A DNA stretch of 6,970 bases, from the NCBI GenBank assembly GCA_019418545.1, contig DYBQ01000048.1, positions 9,504 to 16,473 on the forward strand, read 5' to 3'. Source of the stretch: Clostridiales bacterium. Its GTDB lineage: Bacteria; Bacillota; Clostridia; Oscillospirales; Acutalibacteraceae. Position numbers and translations under genes: made by a program. Of this stretch, positions 1 to 6,038 are shown one piece after another. The number at the start of each line of letters is the position of its first letter. Positions within the stretch are counted from its first letter, which is position 1. The notes below the pieces were generated by a model that saw only the letters and a program-made list of their open reading frames with translations, made no database searches and was not told where the DNA came from.

Positions 1-406
1 GTGTGCCTCTGTCAAGTGGGACGCCCGGGCGCTGTGGTGCATGGGCCTTGCCTTTGTGCTGGAACGCAGCCTTTCCGGGTTCGCCAATGCGGCGTTTCCT
101 CTTGCCAAAAATACCGGCCTTGCCCACACTTTTGCCGCGGCTGCGGATAAAAAGAAGGTTCGCGCTATGCTATTGGCGGCTTCCGTGGTGCTGGCGGCAG
201 CTTTGATTGTGGTCGGCGGTCTGGCTGGTGTTGCCATGGTGCTGGCGGCTGGCTGGATTCTGTGGCGGTATTACCATATTGCGCAAAAGCAGTTCGGCGG
301 CATCACCGGGGATTTGGCCGGATGGTTTTTACAGCGGGCAGAAATTTGGATGCTGGGCGCGCTGGCTGCGGTGCAGCTGTTGGAGGGAATGAAATGGTTT
401 TCGTAA
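1..406 (+). CDS. cobS: Adenosylcobinamide-GDP ribazoletransferase (cobalamin synthase), C-terminal part
   Basis: This is the 3' part of cobS; the reading frame begins at base 2 and the gene runs off the left edge, leaving 134 residues. CobS is an integral membrane enzyme that joins adenosylcobinamide-GDP to alpha-ribazole (phosphate), the last condensation in B12 assembly. The visible part carries the family's C-terminal signatures: SVKWDARAL, then LAHTFAAAADKKKVR, a long hydrophobic stretch with two likely membrane helices, and the conserved QFGGITGDLAGWFLQ followed by another hydrophobic segment up to the stop. Family members are about 250 residues long, so roughly the N-terminal half, including the Asp-rich metal-binding motif, lies outside the window. 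The last 13 bases overlap the next gene (cobU) in another frame, which suggests translational coupling. Family assignment is secure from the GGITGDLAG block. Confidence 0.95.
   Translation, partial: CASVKWDARALWCMGLAFVLERSLSGFANAAFPLAKNTGLAHTFAAAADKKKVRAMLLAASVVLAAALIVVGGLAGVAMVLAAGWILWRYYHIAQKQFGGITGDLAGWFLQRAEIWMLGALAAVQLLEGMKWFS
382..387 (+). promoter_or_regulatory. Ribosome binding site of the mini-cobU gene
   Basis: GGAGGG lies inside the end of cobS, 6 bases before the ATG at 394. It decides the cobU start: the same frame stays open upstream to a possible start at 262, but that extension is only a shadow of cobS. Confidence 0.8.
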
Positions 407-732
407 CAGGGCCGCTCTACAGCGGAAAAAAGACCTTTGTCAAAGAATGGATGCACTGGGACGAGGAAACCCTCTCCCGGAATGCTGTGTGGGATGTACA
501 GGAACTTGCCGCCGGTTGTGAAAATTTGGAGCAGCTGGCAGAGGAGCTTTCCCAAAAGCAGGTGGTTATCGCCACAGAGGTGGGGGGCGGCATCGTGCCC
601 GCCACTGCCGAAGAGCGAGCAGCCCGAGAAGCTGCGGGGAGGCTTGCCTGTTTGCTGGCGAAAAAGGCCGATACCGTTATTCGGGTATTCTGCGGGATTC
701 CCACGGTTATAAAAGGGGAGGAAACACTGTGA
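394..732 (+). CDS. cobU: Reduced CobU-family protein (adenosylcobinamide kinase / guanylyltransferase-like)
   Basis: The 112-residue product belongs to the CobU/CobP family, which phosphorylates adenosylcobinamide and transfers GMP to it. Two family landmarks are clear: an N-terminal strand plus P-loop (VTGPLYSGKKTF, residues 4-15) and the block TEVGGGIVP (61-69). These are followed by AAGRLACLLAKKADTVIRV and a C-terminal GIPTVIKG, matching the family ending 'GLPxxLK'. Usual CobU is about 170-190 residues. Here the middle is missing, including the segment with the guanylylated histidine (RIxxHxxxRP) and the DCLTLWLSN block. The Walker A Ser/Thr (position 13) is Lys, with Thr next to it. The frame is intact and the ribosome site is good, so this looks like a stable short form rather than decay. 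The start is fixed by the GGAGGG at 382-387. The gene overlaps cobS by 13 bases and cobC by 4. I am confident of the family, but not that both activities remain. Confidence 0.82.
   Translation: MVFVTGPLYSGKKTFVKEWMHWDEETLSRNAVWDVQELAAGCENLEQLAEELSQKQVVIATEVGGGIVPATAEERAAREAAGRLACLLAKKADTVIRVFCGIPTVIKGEETL
715..721 (+). promoter_or_regulatory. Ribosome binding site supporting the GTG start of cobC
   Basis: GGGGAGG ends 7 bases before the GTG at 729. It supports GTG as the true start, since the next residues (KIYLLRHG) are the family's N-terminal strand and catalytic motif and must be included. Confidence 0.8.
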
Positions 733-1352
733 AAATTTATTTGCTGCGCCATGGGCAGACGACGTATAATGTAGAAAAGCGGTATCAGGGCACGCTGGAT
801 ATCCCTCTTTCGGAAGAAGGAAGGGCTCAGCTGGTTCGGGCGGACATTTTTCCCAAGAAAGTCTATGTTTCGCCGCTAATCCGTGCCCGGAGCACGGCGG
901 ACATCCTGTTTCCCGAAGCGGAGCAGGTGGTGGTGGAGGACTTCCGGGAAATGTGCTTTGGTATTTTCCAGGGAAGAAATTACATCGAGATGGAGCGCGA
1001 CCCGGAATATATCGCGTGGGTAGGCGAATACTGTGAGGGCTGCTGCCCTGGCGGAGAGCGGAAAGCCGAATTCTGCGACCGCACCTGCAACGCCTTTGTG
1101 CCGCTGGTGGAAGAAGCCCTGAAAAACAGGGAGGAAATGCTGGTAATCATGGCTCACGGTGGTAACCAGATGGCCATCATGGAGCGGTATGGCCTGCCCC
1201 GTCACGATTACTATCACTGGTGCGGCCCCAATGCAGGCGGCTATGTGCTGGAAGCCGATGCGGACATCTGGCACAACGAGCATACCCTGCAATTGGTGGA
1301 AGAGGTACAGTACGTCCGCAAGGAAGAACAGAAAGGCAGGCAGGAAGCATGA
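729..1352 (+). CDS. cobC: Histidine phosphatase family protein, probable alpha-ribazole phosphatase
   Basis: The 207-residue protein belongs to the phosphoglycerate-mutase-like histidine phosphatases. In a B12 operon this is most likely CobC, which removes the 5' phosphate from alpha-ribazole phosphate or adenosylcobalamin phosphate in the cytoplasm. Visible catalytic elements are RHG (residues 7-9, with His8 the phospho-acceptor), SPLIRAR (48-54), FREMCFGIFQGR with the likely acid Glu74, and MAHGG with the second His143. PGGE (107-110) is the conserved middle-loop motif. Length is near the family norm. It starts with GTG in a 4-base GTGA overlap with the cobU stop, and its stop overlaps the cbiB ATG by 4 bases. 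An oddity is five cysteines at 102, 105, 106, 116 and 120 around the PGGE loop. The fold is certain; the substrate is inferred from context. Confidence 0.88.
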   Translation: MKIYLLRHGQTTYNVEKRYQGTLDIPLSEEGRAQLVRADIFPKKVYVSPLIRARSTADILFPEAEQVVVEDFREMCFGIFQGRNYIEMERDPEYIAWVGEYCEGCCPGGERKAEFCDRTCNAFVPLVEEALKNREEMLVIMAHGGNQMAIMERYGLPRHDYYHWCGPNAGGYVLEADADIWHNEHTLQLVEEVQYVRKEEQKGRQEA

Positions 1353-2332
1353 TTTGGACGGCGGTTCTGTGTGGGTTTCTGCTGGATTGTCTGCTAGGTG
1401 ACCCGGAAAAAATGCCCCATCCGGTAATCTGGATGGGAAAAGCCATTTCCCGGCTGGAAAAATGGCTGCGCCGCCGTTTGCCCCAAACGCCTGAAGGAGA
1501 GCGCACTGGCGGTATTATATTAGCCATCACGTTGCCGGTAGGAACACTGCTCATCAGCGGCGGGCTGTGCTGGCTGTTCTGGTGGATTCATCCGCTGCTG
1601 GGGCTGGCGCTGCAAATTCTCTGGTGCTGGCAGGCGCTGGCCATGCGGTGCCTTGCCAAAGAGAGCCGGAATGTGTACCGCAGCCTGAAAACAGAAGGCT
1701 TGGAAGCCGGCCGGAACGCTGTGGCTCGTATTGTGGGCCGGGACACCGCCCAGCTTTCAGAACAGGGCGTTATTAAGGCAACGGTAGAGACTGTGGCGGA
1801 GAATTTTTCCGATGGTGTACTGGCCCCTTTGCTGTATATGCTCATTGGCGGCGCGCCGCTGGCTCTTACTTATAAGGCGATTAACACCATGGACAGCATG
1901 GTAGGGTATAAAAACGACAAGTATCTGCATTTTGGACGGGCGGCGGCTAAATTGGACGATGTGGCAAACTATATTCCGTCCAGAATCGCGGCGCTGCTGT
2001 GGATTGCGGCTTCGCCTTTGGCAGGCGGGAACCTCAAAAACGCGTGGAAAATCTGGCGGCGGGACCGCCATAACCATGCCAGCCCCAACTCTGCCCAGAC
2101 AGAATCCGCCTGTGCCGGTTCGCTGGGAATCCAGCTGGCAGGCCCGGCTTCTTATTTTGGAAAGCGGCTGGAAAAGCCCTATATCGGGGACGCAGTGCGG
2201 GAGATTGAGCCGGAGGACATTCTGCGCACCAACCGGATTATGATGGCTGCCAGTGTGGTGGCCGTGATTCTGGGGCTATTCATTCATACAGCCATTGTGT
2301 TCTCCCTGTTCGGGCTTCATTGGATTTTATAA
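1349..2332 (+). CDS. cbiB: Adenosylcobinamide-phosphate synthase (CbiB)
   Basis: The 327-residue integral membrane protein attaches aminopropanol phosphate to the f-side chain of adenosylcobyric acid, giving adenosylcobinamide phosphate. Family signatures appear in order: DCLLGDPEKMPHPVIWMGK (13-31); hydrophobic segments around 55-100; TVETVAENFSDGVLAPLLY (145-163); YKAINTMDSMVGYKND (175-190); HFGRAAAKLDDVANYIPSR (194-212); RDRHNHASPNSAQTE (238-252); GPASYFGKRLEKPYIGD (265-281); and a C-terminal membrane helix at about 298-320. Length is typical and nothing essential looks lost. The start is ATG 1349, overlapping the cobC stop by 4 bases (ATGA), with a modest GGCAGG at 1335-1340. The frame is open upstream to 1220, but that region is cobC coding in another frame. 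Confidence 0.96.
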   Translation: MIWTAVLCGFLLDCLLGDPEKMPHPVIWMGKAISRLEKWLRRRLPQTPEGERTGGIILAITLPVGTLLISGGLCWLFWWIHPLLGLALQILWCWQALAMRCLAKESRNVYRSLKTEGLEAGRNAVARIVGRDTAQLSEQGVIKATVETVAENFSDGVLAPLLYMLIGGAPLALTYKAINTMDSMVGYKNDKYLHFGRAAAKLDDVANYIPSRIAALLWIAASPLAGGNLKNAWKIWRRDRHNHASPNSAQTESACAGSLGIQLAGPASYFGKRLEKPYIGDAVREIEPEDILRTNRIMMAASVVAVILGLFIHTAIVFSLFGLHWIL

Positions 2333-2368
2333 AACAGCAGATACGGATACATTTTGATTCCATTTTAT

Positions 2369-2373
2369 GGAGG
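2369..2373 (+). promoter_or_regulatory. Ribosome binding site of cobD
   Basis: GGAGG sits 7 bases before the ATG at 2381. It selects this start over an upstream in-frame TTG at 2354, which would add nine residues lacking family similarity. It lies in the 48-base gap after cbiB, the only non-overlapping junction of more than 1 base in the operon. I see no hairpin or clear promoter in that gap. Confidence 0.8.
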
Positions 2374-2380
2374 CGACACC

Positions 2381-3448
2381 ATGAACGAAAACCATCAACC
2401 CTTGGTACACGGCGGGGATTGGGCCGGATATTCGGAGGAGTATGGCACACAGCCCCTGGACTTTTCCGCCAATGTCAGCCCGCTGGGGGTACCTCAGGGC
2501 GTAAAACAGGCCATTGCCGCCGCTGCCGAAACTGCCGACCGGTATCCAGACCCTTTGTGCCGCTCTTTGTGCCGAAAGCTGGCAGCCCATGAGCAGGTGC
2601 CGGAATCCTGTGTGTTGTGCGGAAACGGCGCGGCGGATTTGATTTTCCGGGCAGTGCTGGCCAAAAGGCCGAAAAAAGCCCTGCTTCCCGCTCCTGCCTT
2701 TGCCGAATATGAGGCGGCGCTCATCGCCTGCGGATGTCAGGTGGAGTATTATTTTCTCCGGGAAGAGAATGATTTTCGGCTGGACGAGGGCTTTTTGCAG
2801 GCCATTGTTCCCGGTATCGACATGGTGTTTGTCTGTGAGCCCAACAATCCCACCGGCGTTTCCTCTCCCCGAGAGTTTTTGCTGCGGATAGCAGAGCAGT
2901 GCAGCCGTTGCGGGGCTTTGTTCATACTGGACGAGTGCTTCGGTGATTTTTTGGAAGAGCCGGAAGTTCACACTCTGAAAAATGCCCTTTCGGGATTTCC
3001 AAATCTGGTGATTTTAAAGGCATTCACCAAACTCTATGCCATGGCAGGCGTGCGGCTGGGATATGCCCTGTGTGCCAGTGGCGAACTGATGGAAAAAATG
3101 CGGCAGACCGGCCAGCCCTGGGCAGTTTCCTCTTTGGCACAGGCCGCCGGAGAAGCCGCTTTGGACGAAACCGCATATGTGGAAAGTGTGCGCCAAATGG
3201 TCATGGAGGAACGTCCGTGGATGATGGAACAGCTCACCAATCTGGGTCTGCGTGTTGTGCCCGGAGAAGCTAACTATCTGCTGTTCCGCTGTCCGGTTTC
3301 GCTCATCCAGCCCTTGCGCCAGCGGGGAATTTTGCTGCGGAGCTGTTCCAATTATCACGGGCTGGACGAAAACTGGTACCGCACAGCGGTGCGTACTCAT
3401 GAAGAAAATATCCGCCTGATACAGGCGTTAAACGAGGTGGTACGATGA
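2381..3448 (+). CDS. cobD: Threonine-phosphate decarboxylase (PLP-dependent, CobD)
   Basis: The 355-residue protein is a fold-type I PLP enzyme of the histidinol-phosphate aminotransferase-like group. In this operon it is CobD, which decarboxylates L-threonine O-3-phosphate to (R)-1-amino-2-propanol O-2-phosphate, the arm that CbiB attaches. Visible features are the N-terminal HGGDW (10-14; CobD proteins begin similarly with HGGN), LDFSANVSPLG (26-36), GNGAADLI (81-88, cofactor phosphate region), CEPNNPTG (152-159, with Asn156 near the ring), ILDE (182-185, with Asp184 facing the pyridine nitrogen), AFTKLYAMAGVRLGY (214-228, with Lys217 the Schiff-base lysine and Arg225 conserved), and a C-terminal RTAVRTHEEN (substrate-carboxylate Arg region). 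Length matches single-domain CobD, with no C-terminal metal-binding extension. An aminotransferase activity cannot be excluded by motif alone, but the context favours CobD. Its stop overlaps the cbiP start by 4 bases. Confidence 0.93.
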   Translation: MNENHQPLVHGGDWAGYSEEYGTQPLDFSANVSPLGVPQGVKQAIAAAAETADRYPDPLCRSLCRKLAAHEQVPESCVLCGNGAADLIFRAVLAKRPKKALLPAPAFAEYEAALIACGCQVEYYFLREENDFRLDEGFLQAIVPGIDMVFVCEPNNPTGVSSPREFLLRIAEQCSRCGALFILDECFGDFLEEPEVHTLKNALSGFPNLVILKAFTKLYAMAGVRLGYALCASGELMEKMRQTGQPWAVSSLAQAAGEAALDETAYVESVRQMVMEERPWMMEQLTNLGLRVVPGEANYLLFRCPVSLIQPLRQRGILLRSCSNYHGLDENWYRTAVRTHEENIRLIQALNEVVR

Positions 3449-4923
3449 AACAGGCCAAGTGTATTATGGTGCAGGGCACCATGTCCGGCGCGGGAAAAAG
3501 CCTTTTGTGTGCCGGTTTGTGCCGGATTTTTGCCCAGGACGGGCTGAAAGTGGCCCCCTTTAAAAGCCAGAATATGGCGCTGAACAGTTATGTCACCCGG
3601 GACGGCTTGGAAATGGGCCGGGCGCAGGTGGTGCAGGCACAGGCCGCCGGGAAAGAGCCGGATGTACGCATGAATCCCATTTTGCTCAAGCCCTCCAGCG
3701 ACATCGGCAGCCAGGTAATCGTGAATGGCGAAATCCGGGGACAAATGAGCGCCACCGAGTATTTTTCCATGAAGCGGCAGCTCATCCCGGATATTCTGGA
3801 AGCCTACAACGGCCTTGCTGCGGAAAACGACGTCATCGTCATCGAAGGGGCAGGCAGCCCTGCCGAAATCAATCTGCGCACCGATGATATTGTCAACATG
3901 GGCATGGCGGAACTGGTGGATGCGCCGGTACTGCTGGCGGGAGACATTGACCGGGGCGGCGTGTTCGCCCAGCTTTATGGTACGGTCGCTTTGCTGGAAG
4001 AGCAGGAGCGGGCCCGGATTGGCGGCTTGATTATCAATAAATTTCGGGGCGACGAGGCTATTTTGCGCCCAGGTCTCACCATGCTGGAGAAAAAAACGGG
4101 AATTCCCGTGCTGGGCGTGGTGCCTTATCTGCGGGTGAATGTGGACGACGAGGATTCTCTGGCTCCCTGTCTCGAAAATCAGAGCGAGAAAAAGCCGCTG
4201 GATATCGCCGTGATTCGTCTGCCGCGGATTTCCAACTTTACCGACTTCTCTCTGCTGGACGAACATCCGGCCATGGGCGTGCGGTATGTGGGAAGTACCC
4301 GGGAGCTGGGCAGCCCCGATTTAATCATCCTCCCCGGCACCAAGAGCACCCTTTCCGACCTTTTGTGGCTGCGGCAAAGCGGGCTGGAAGCGGCCGTGTG
4401 CAAGCTGGCTCACACCGGTACACCGGTTCTGGGAATTTGCGGCGGCTATCAGATGCTGGGCGAAACTCTTTCCGACCCCTATGGCACCGAAGGCGGCGGA
4501 GAGATGCACGGCATGGGCCTTCTGCCCATTGACACGGTGTTTAGCGACCGCAAGACCCGCACCCGGATGCAGGCCGAAGTGCTGGCTGCCGACTTTGCCG
4601 GGGCAAAGCTGGACGGCTATGAAATCCACACCGGAAAAACCACCGTGCGGGGAGACGCTTTTTGTATGCTGGAAAACGGCCAGCCTGACGGGTGCGTCAG
4701 CGGCAATGTGTTCGGCACCTATCTGCACGGCCTGTTTGATACCGGCAGCCTGACTCACAAGCTGGCGGAATATTTGTGCAGCCGCAAGGGTATTTCCTGC
4801 CAGCAGGCTGCGCCTGTTTCCCACGCGGAATATCAGGAACAGCAGTTTGATTTGTTGGCCGATGGAATCCGCCGGGCACTGGACATGAAGGCTATTTATG
4901 CACTGATGGAAGGGAAGCGGTAA
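3445..4923 (+). CDS. cbiP: Cobyric acid synthase, glutamine-hydrolysing (CbiP/CobQ)
   Basis: The 492-residue enzyme amidates the b, d, e and g side chains of adenosylcobyrinic acid a,c-diamide to give adenosylcobyric acid, using ATP and glutamine. The N-terminal dethiobiotin-synthetase-like domain shows a P-loop GTMSGAGKS (11-19), PFKSQNMALNSYVT (38-51), LKPSSDIGSQVIVNG (81-95), IEGAGSPAEINL (133-144) and LLAGDIDRGGVFAQLYGT (163-180). The C-terminal class I-type amidotransferase domain shows LPGTKST (296-302), GICGGYQMLG with nucleophile Cys332 (330-339), and GTYLHGLFD with His428 (424-432). Length and motif order are those of a complete CbiP/CobQ. The start is ATG 3445 in an ATGA overlap with cobD, preceded by GAGGTGG (3434-3440). 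Only 1 base separates it from the next gene. The symbol cbiP is used because the surrounding genes are of the anaerobic type; cobQ is a synonym. Confidence 0.97.
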   Translation: MKQAKCIMVQGTMSGAGKSLLCAGLCRIFAQDGLKVAPFKSQNMALNSYVTRDGLEMGRAQVVQAQAAGKEPDVRMNPILLKPSSDIGSQVIVNGEIRGQMSATEYFSMKRQLIPDILEAYNGLAAENDVIVIEGAGSPAEINLRTDDIVNMGMAELVDAPVLLAGDIDRGGVFAQLYGTVALLEEQERARIGGLIINKFRGDEAILRPGLTMLEKKTGIPVLGVVPYLRVNVDDEDSLAPCLENQSEKKPLDIAVIRLPRISNFTDFSLLDEHPAMGVRYVGSTRELGSPDLIILPGTKSTLSDLLWLRQSGLEAAVCKLAHTGTPVLGICGGYQMLGETLSDPYGTEGGGEMHGMGLLPIDTVFSDRKTRTRMQAEVLAADFAGAKLDGYEIHTGKTTVRGDAFCMLENGQPDGCVSGNVFGTYLHGLFDTGSLTHKLAEYLCSRKGISCQQAAPVSHAEYQEQQFDLLADGIRRALDMKAIYALMEGKR

Positions 4924-4924
4924 T

Positions 4925-5437
4925 ATGGCAAAGGGACTCATTCATCTATATTGGGGCGATGGAAAGGGAAAAACTACCGCCTCTATGGGCGTGGCCATGC
5001 GGGCGCTGGCCGCGGGGAAAAAAGTGGTCATTGTCCAGTTCCTCAAAGGGCAGGAGAGCGGGGAAATCAAGCTTCTTTCACAGCTGGGCGCAAAAATTTA
5101 TCGGGGCAAGGCTGGGCATAAATTTGTTTTCCAGATGACCGAAGAGGAGAAAGCCGAAACCCGCAAAGTGCAGGACGAAAATCTCCTTGCGGCTTTGCAG
5201 GAGCCGGCAGACCTGCTGATTCTGGATGAAGCCTGTGCCGCTGTGGAGCTGAAAATGGTGGACGAAGCCCTTCTGAAAAAGACGGTGTTGGAAAAGCCGG
5301 AGGAGCAGGAATTGATTCTCACCGGACGAAACCCGGCGGACTGGATGAGGGAAGCCGCCGACTATTGTACCGAAATGCACTGCTGGCGTCACCCCTATGA
5401 AAAGGGGATTGCCGCAAGAAAAGGCGTAGAGTTTTAA
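4925..5437 (+). CDS. cobO: Corrinoid adenosyltransferase (CobO/BtuR/CobA type)
   Basis: The 170-residue cytoplasmic protein transfers the 5'-deoxyadenosyl group of ATP to cob(I)alamin or cob(I)yrinic acid a,c-diamide. Family features are a reversed-type P-loop strand YWGDGKGKTTAS (9-20), VIVQFLKG (35-42), ILDEACAAVE (99-108, Walker B-like), LILTGRNP (130-137), TEM (149-151) and a C-terminal HPYEKGIAARKGVEF (156-170), the family's hallmark ending. It lacks the N-terminal helix of about 25 residues found in Salmonella CobA and starts almost directly at the P-loop strand. At the place of the substrate-contacting GFTW motif it reads KFVF (66-69). The start is ATG 4925, 1 base after the cbiP stop, with AAGGG about 10 bases upstream. 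It is the last gene before the terminator. The family is firm; whether it serves de novo synthesis, salvage or both is open. Confidence 0.94.
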   Translation: MAKGLIHLYWGDGKGKTTASMGVAMRALAAGKKVVIVQFLKGQESGEIKLLSQLGAKIYRGKAGHKFVFQMTEEEKAETRKVQDENLLAALQEPADLLILDEACAAVELKMVDEALLKKTVLEKPEEQELILTGRNPADWMREAADYCTEMHCWRHPYEKGIAARKGVEF

Positions 5438-5449
5438 TATGAAAAACAT

Positions 5450-5488
5450 AAAAGGTCCCGGAAGAAACACATCTTCCGAGACCTTTTT
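5450..5488. terminator. Intrinsic terminator of the cob operon, probably bidirectional
   Basis: There is a 16-base stem, 5450-5465 paired with 5472-5487, with one C-A mismatch (5458/5479), and a 6-base loop (AACACA). On the + strand it ends in a run of five T (5484-5488), 12 bases after the cobO stop. On the - strand the outer arm becomes a T-rich run (complement of 5441-5453), so it can also terminate the convergent gene that ends at 5519. Two-way use is inferred from position and symmetry. Confidence 0.9.
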
Positions 5489-5518
5489 AGTTTCTAAAGT
5501 CAATACCGCTTCTCGCTT

Positions 5519-5977
5519 TTAACGGTCTTCATCCTCTCCGCTTACATGACGAATAAAATATTCCACGCCCTCTATATCATACATAGCGAACGAAAACCGC
5601 AAAGATTGCCCATCAACGGTTTGAAAAGTGCAGGAATAATACTGGTTAGCAGACAGGGTGTCGCCGCCGGTGTGTGCTGCCTTTGCAATTTCGTTATAGG
5701 GATAATAATGGCCATTTCCGGGTTTTGATTGATGGTAAATCCCCTGTTCGCCAATCCAGTTTTTGATGAATAGGGAGCGATAGAGAATCGCCAGAAGAAT
5801 TATCAAAAGTATGCATGAAAAAAGCCCGGTAAAAATAAAGATGCCGTTATGGTTCAGATACAGCCACACGCTGATACCGCCAAGCAGTAAAAAAGGAAGC
5901 AGAGCAGGAAGAATTCCTGCAAGTGTTGTGCGGCCGATTTTATACTGCCAGCTTTCCTCTTTTCCATCACAATTCAT
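5519..5977 (-). CDS. Uncharacterised small membrane protein with two predicted helices
   Basis: I do not recognise this 152-residue protein by family. It has a short polar N-terminus (about 1-17), two hydrophobic helices (about 18-41 and 46-69) joined by a tight polar turn (NHNG), and a soluble C-terminal domain of about 80 residues. That domain starts with KNWIGEQGIYHQ and contains YYPYNEIAKA (91-100), an aromatic beta-like stretch (YYSCTFQTVDGQSLRFSF, 113-130), and an acidic tail (GEDEDR). Two helices followed by a 'GI...YNEI' strand pattern recall bacterial PH-like membrane domains, but this is a weak visual resemblance. The start is ATG 5977: AGGAGG lies 7 bases upstream, while an adjacent TTG at 5980 would be only 4 bases away. 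It lies 57 bases after the 229-residue gene on the same strand and converges on the cob operon. Base composition is less GC-rich than the operon. Confidence 0.8.
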   Translation of the reverse strand: MNCDGKEESWQYKIGRTTLAGILPALLPFLLLGGISVWLYLNHNGIFIFTGLFSCILLIILLAILYRSLFIKNWIGEQGIYHQSKPGNGHYYPYNEIAKAAHTGGDTLSANQYYSCTFQTVDGQSLRFSFAMYDIEGVEYFIRHVSGEDEDR

Positions 5978-5984
5978 CAATACT

Positions 5985-5990
5985 CCTCCT
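5985..5990 (-). promoter_or_regulatory. Ribosome binding site of the 152-residue membrane protein gene
   Basis: AGGAGG on the - strand lies 7 bases from ATG 5977 and decides between that ATG and the adjoining TTG at 5980. Confidence 0.82.
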
Positions 5991-6007
5991 TCGCCATTCT
6001 TACCTAT

Positions 6008-6038
6008 ATAATAGCATATCCGTCAAGATACTTGTTAA
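6008..6038 (-). promoter_or_regulatory. Candidate sigma-A promoter for the 152-residue membrane protein gene
   Basis: On the - strand, TGCTATTAT gives an extended -10 element (TATTAT at 6013-6008). A TTAACA at 6038-6033 lies upstream with a spacing of 19 bases, longer than ideal. The -35 element overlaps the TAA stop (6037-6035) of the preceding gene. Transcription would begin near 6001, giving a leader of about 24 bases. The TTGACG at 6025-6020 is too close to this -10 to pair with it. The gene may also be read through from the promoter upstream of the 229-residue gene. Confidence 0.45.

Noticed and set aside
3..206. + strand open frame at the left edge
   Set aside because: It overlaps cobS in another frame; the cobS frame has clear family motifs and this one has none.
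262..393. Upstream in-frame extension of the cobU gene
   Set aside because: It is the cobS sequence read in another frame, and the GGAGGG ribosome site and family N-terminus place the start at 394.
2333..2380. Gap between cbiB and cobD as a promoter, terminator or riboswitch
   Set aside because: It is 48 bases with no stem-loop, no -10/-35 pair and far too short for a cobalamin riboswitch; only the cobD ribosome site is supported.
2540..2622. Cysteines 60, 64, 77 and 80 of CobD as a possible metal site
   Set aside because: The CGNGAADLI context appears usual for clostridial CobD proteins, and the PLP fold places this stretch in the cofactor-binding core, so a metal site is unlikely.
2327..2971. 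214-codon open frame on the - strand opposite cobD
   Set aside because: It is antisense to a well-supported gene, has no ribosome site or recognisable domain, and is typical of GC-rich shadow frames.
3397..4266. 289-codon open frame on the - strand opposite cbiP
   Set aside because: It is long but antisense to motif-confirmed cbiP, rich in His/Gln/Pro as shadow frames are, and has no ribosome site or family signal.
4321..4941. 206-codon open frame on the - strand opposite the cbiP 3' end
   Set aside because: It is a shadow of the amidotransferase domain of cbiP; nothing supports its expression.
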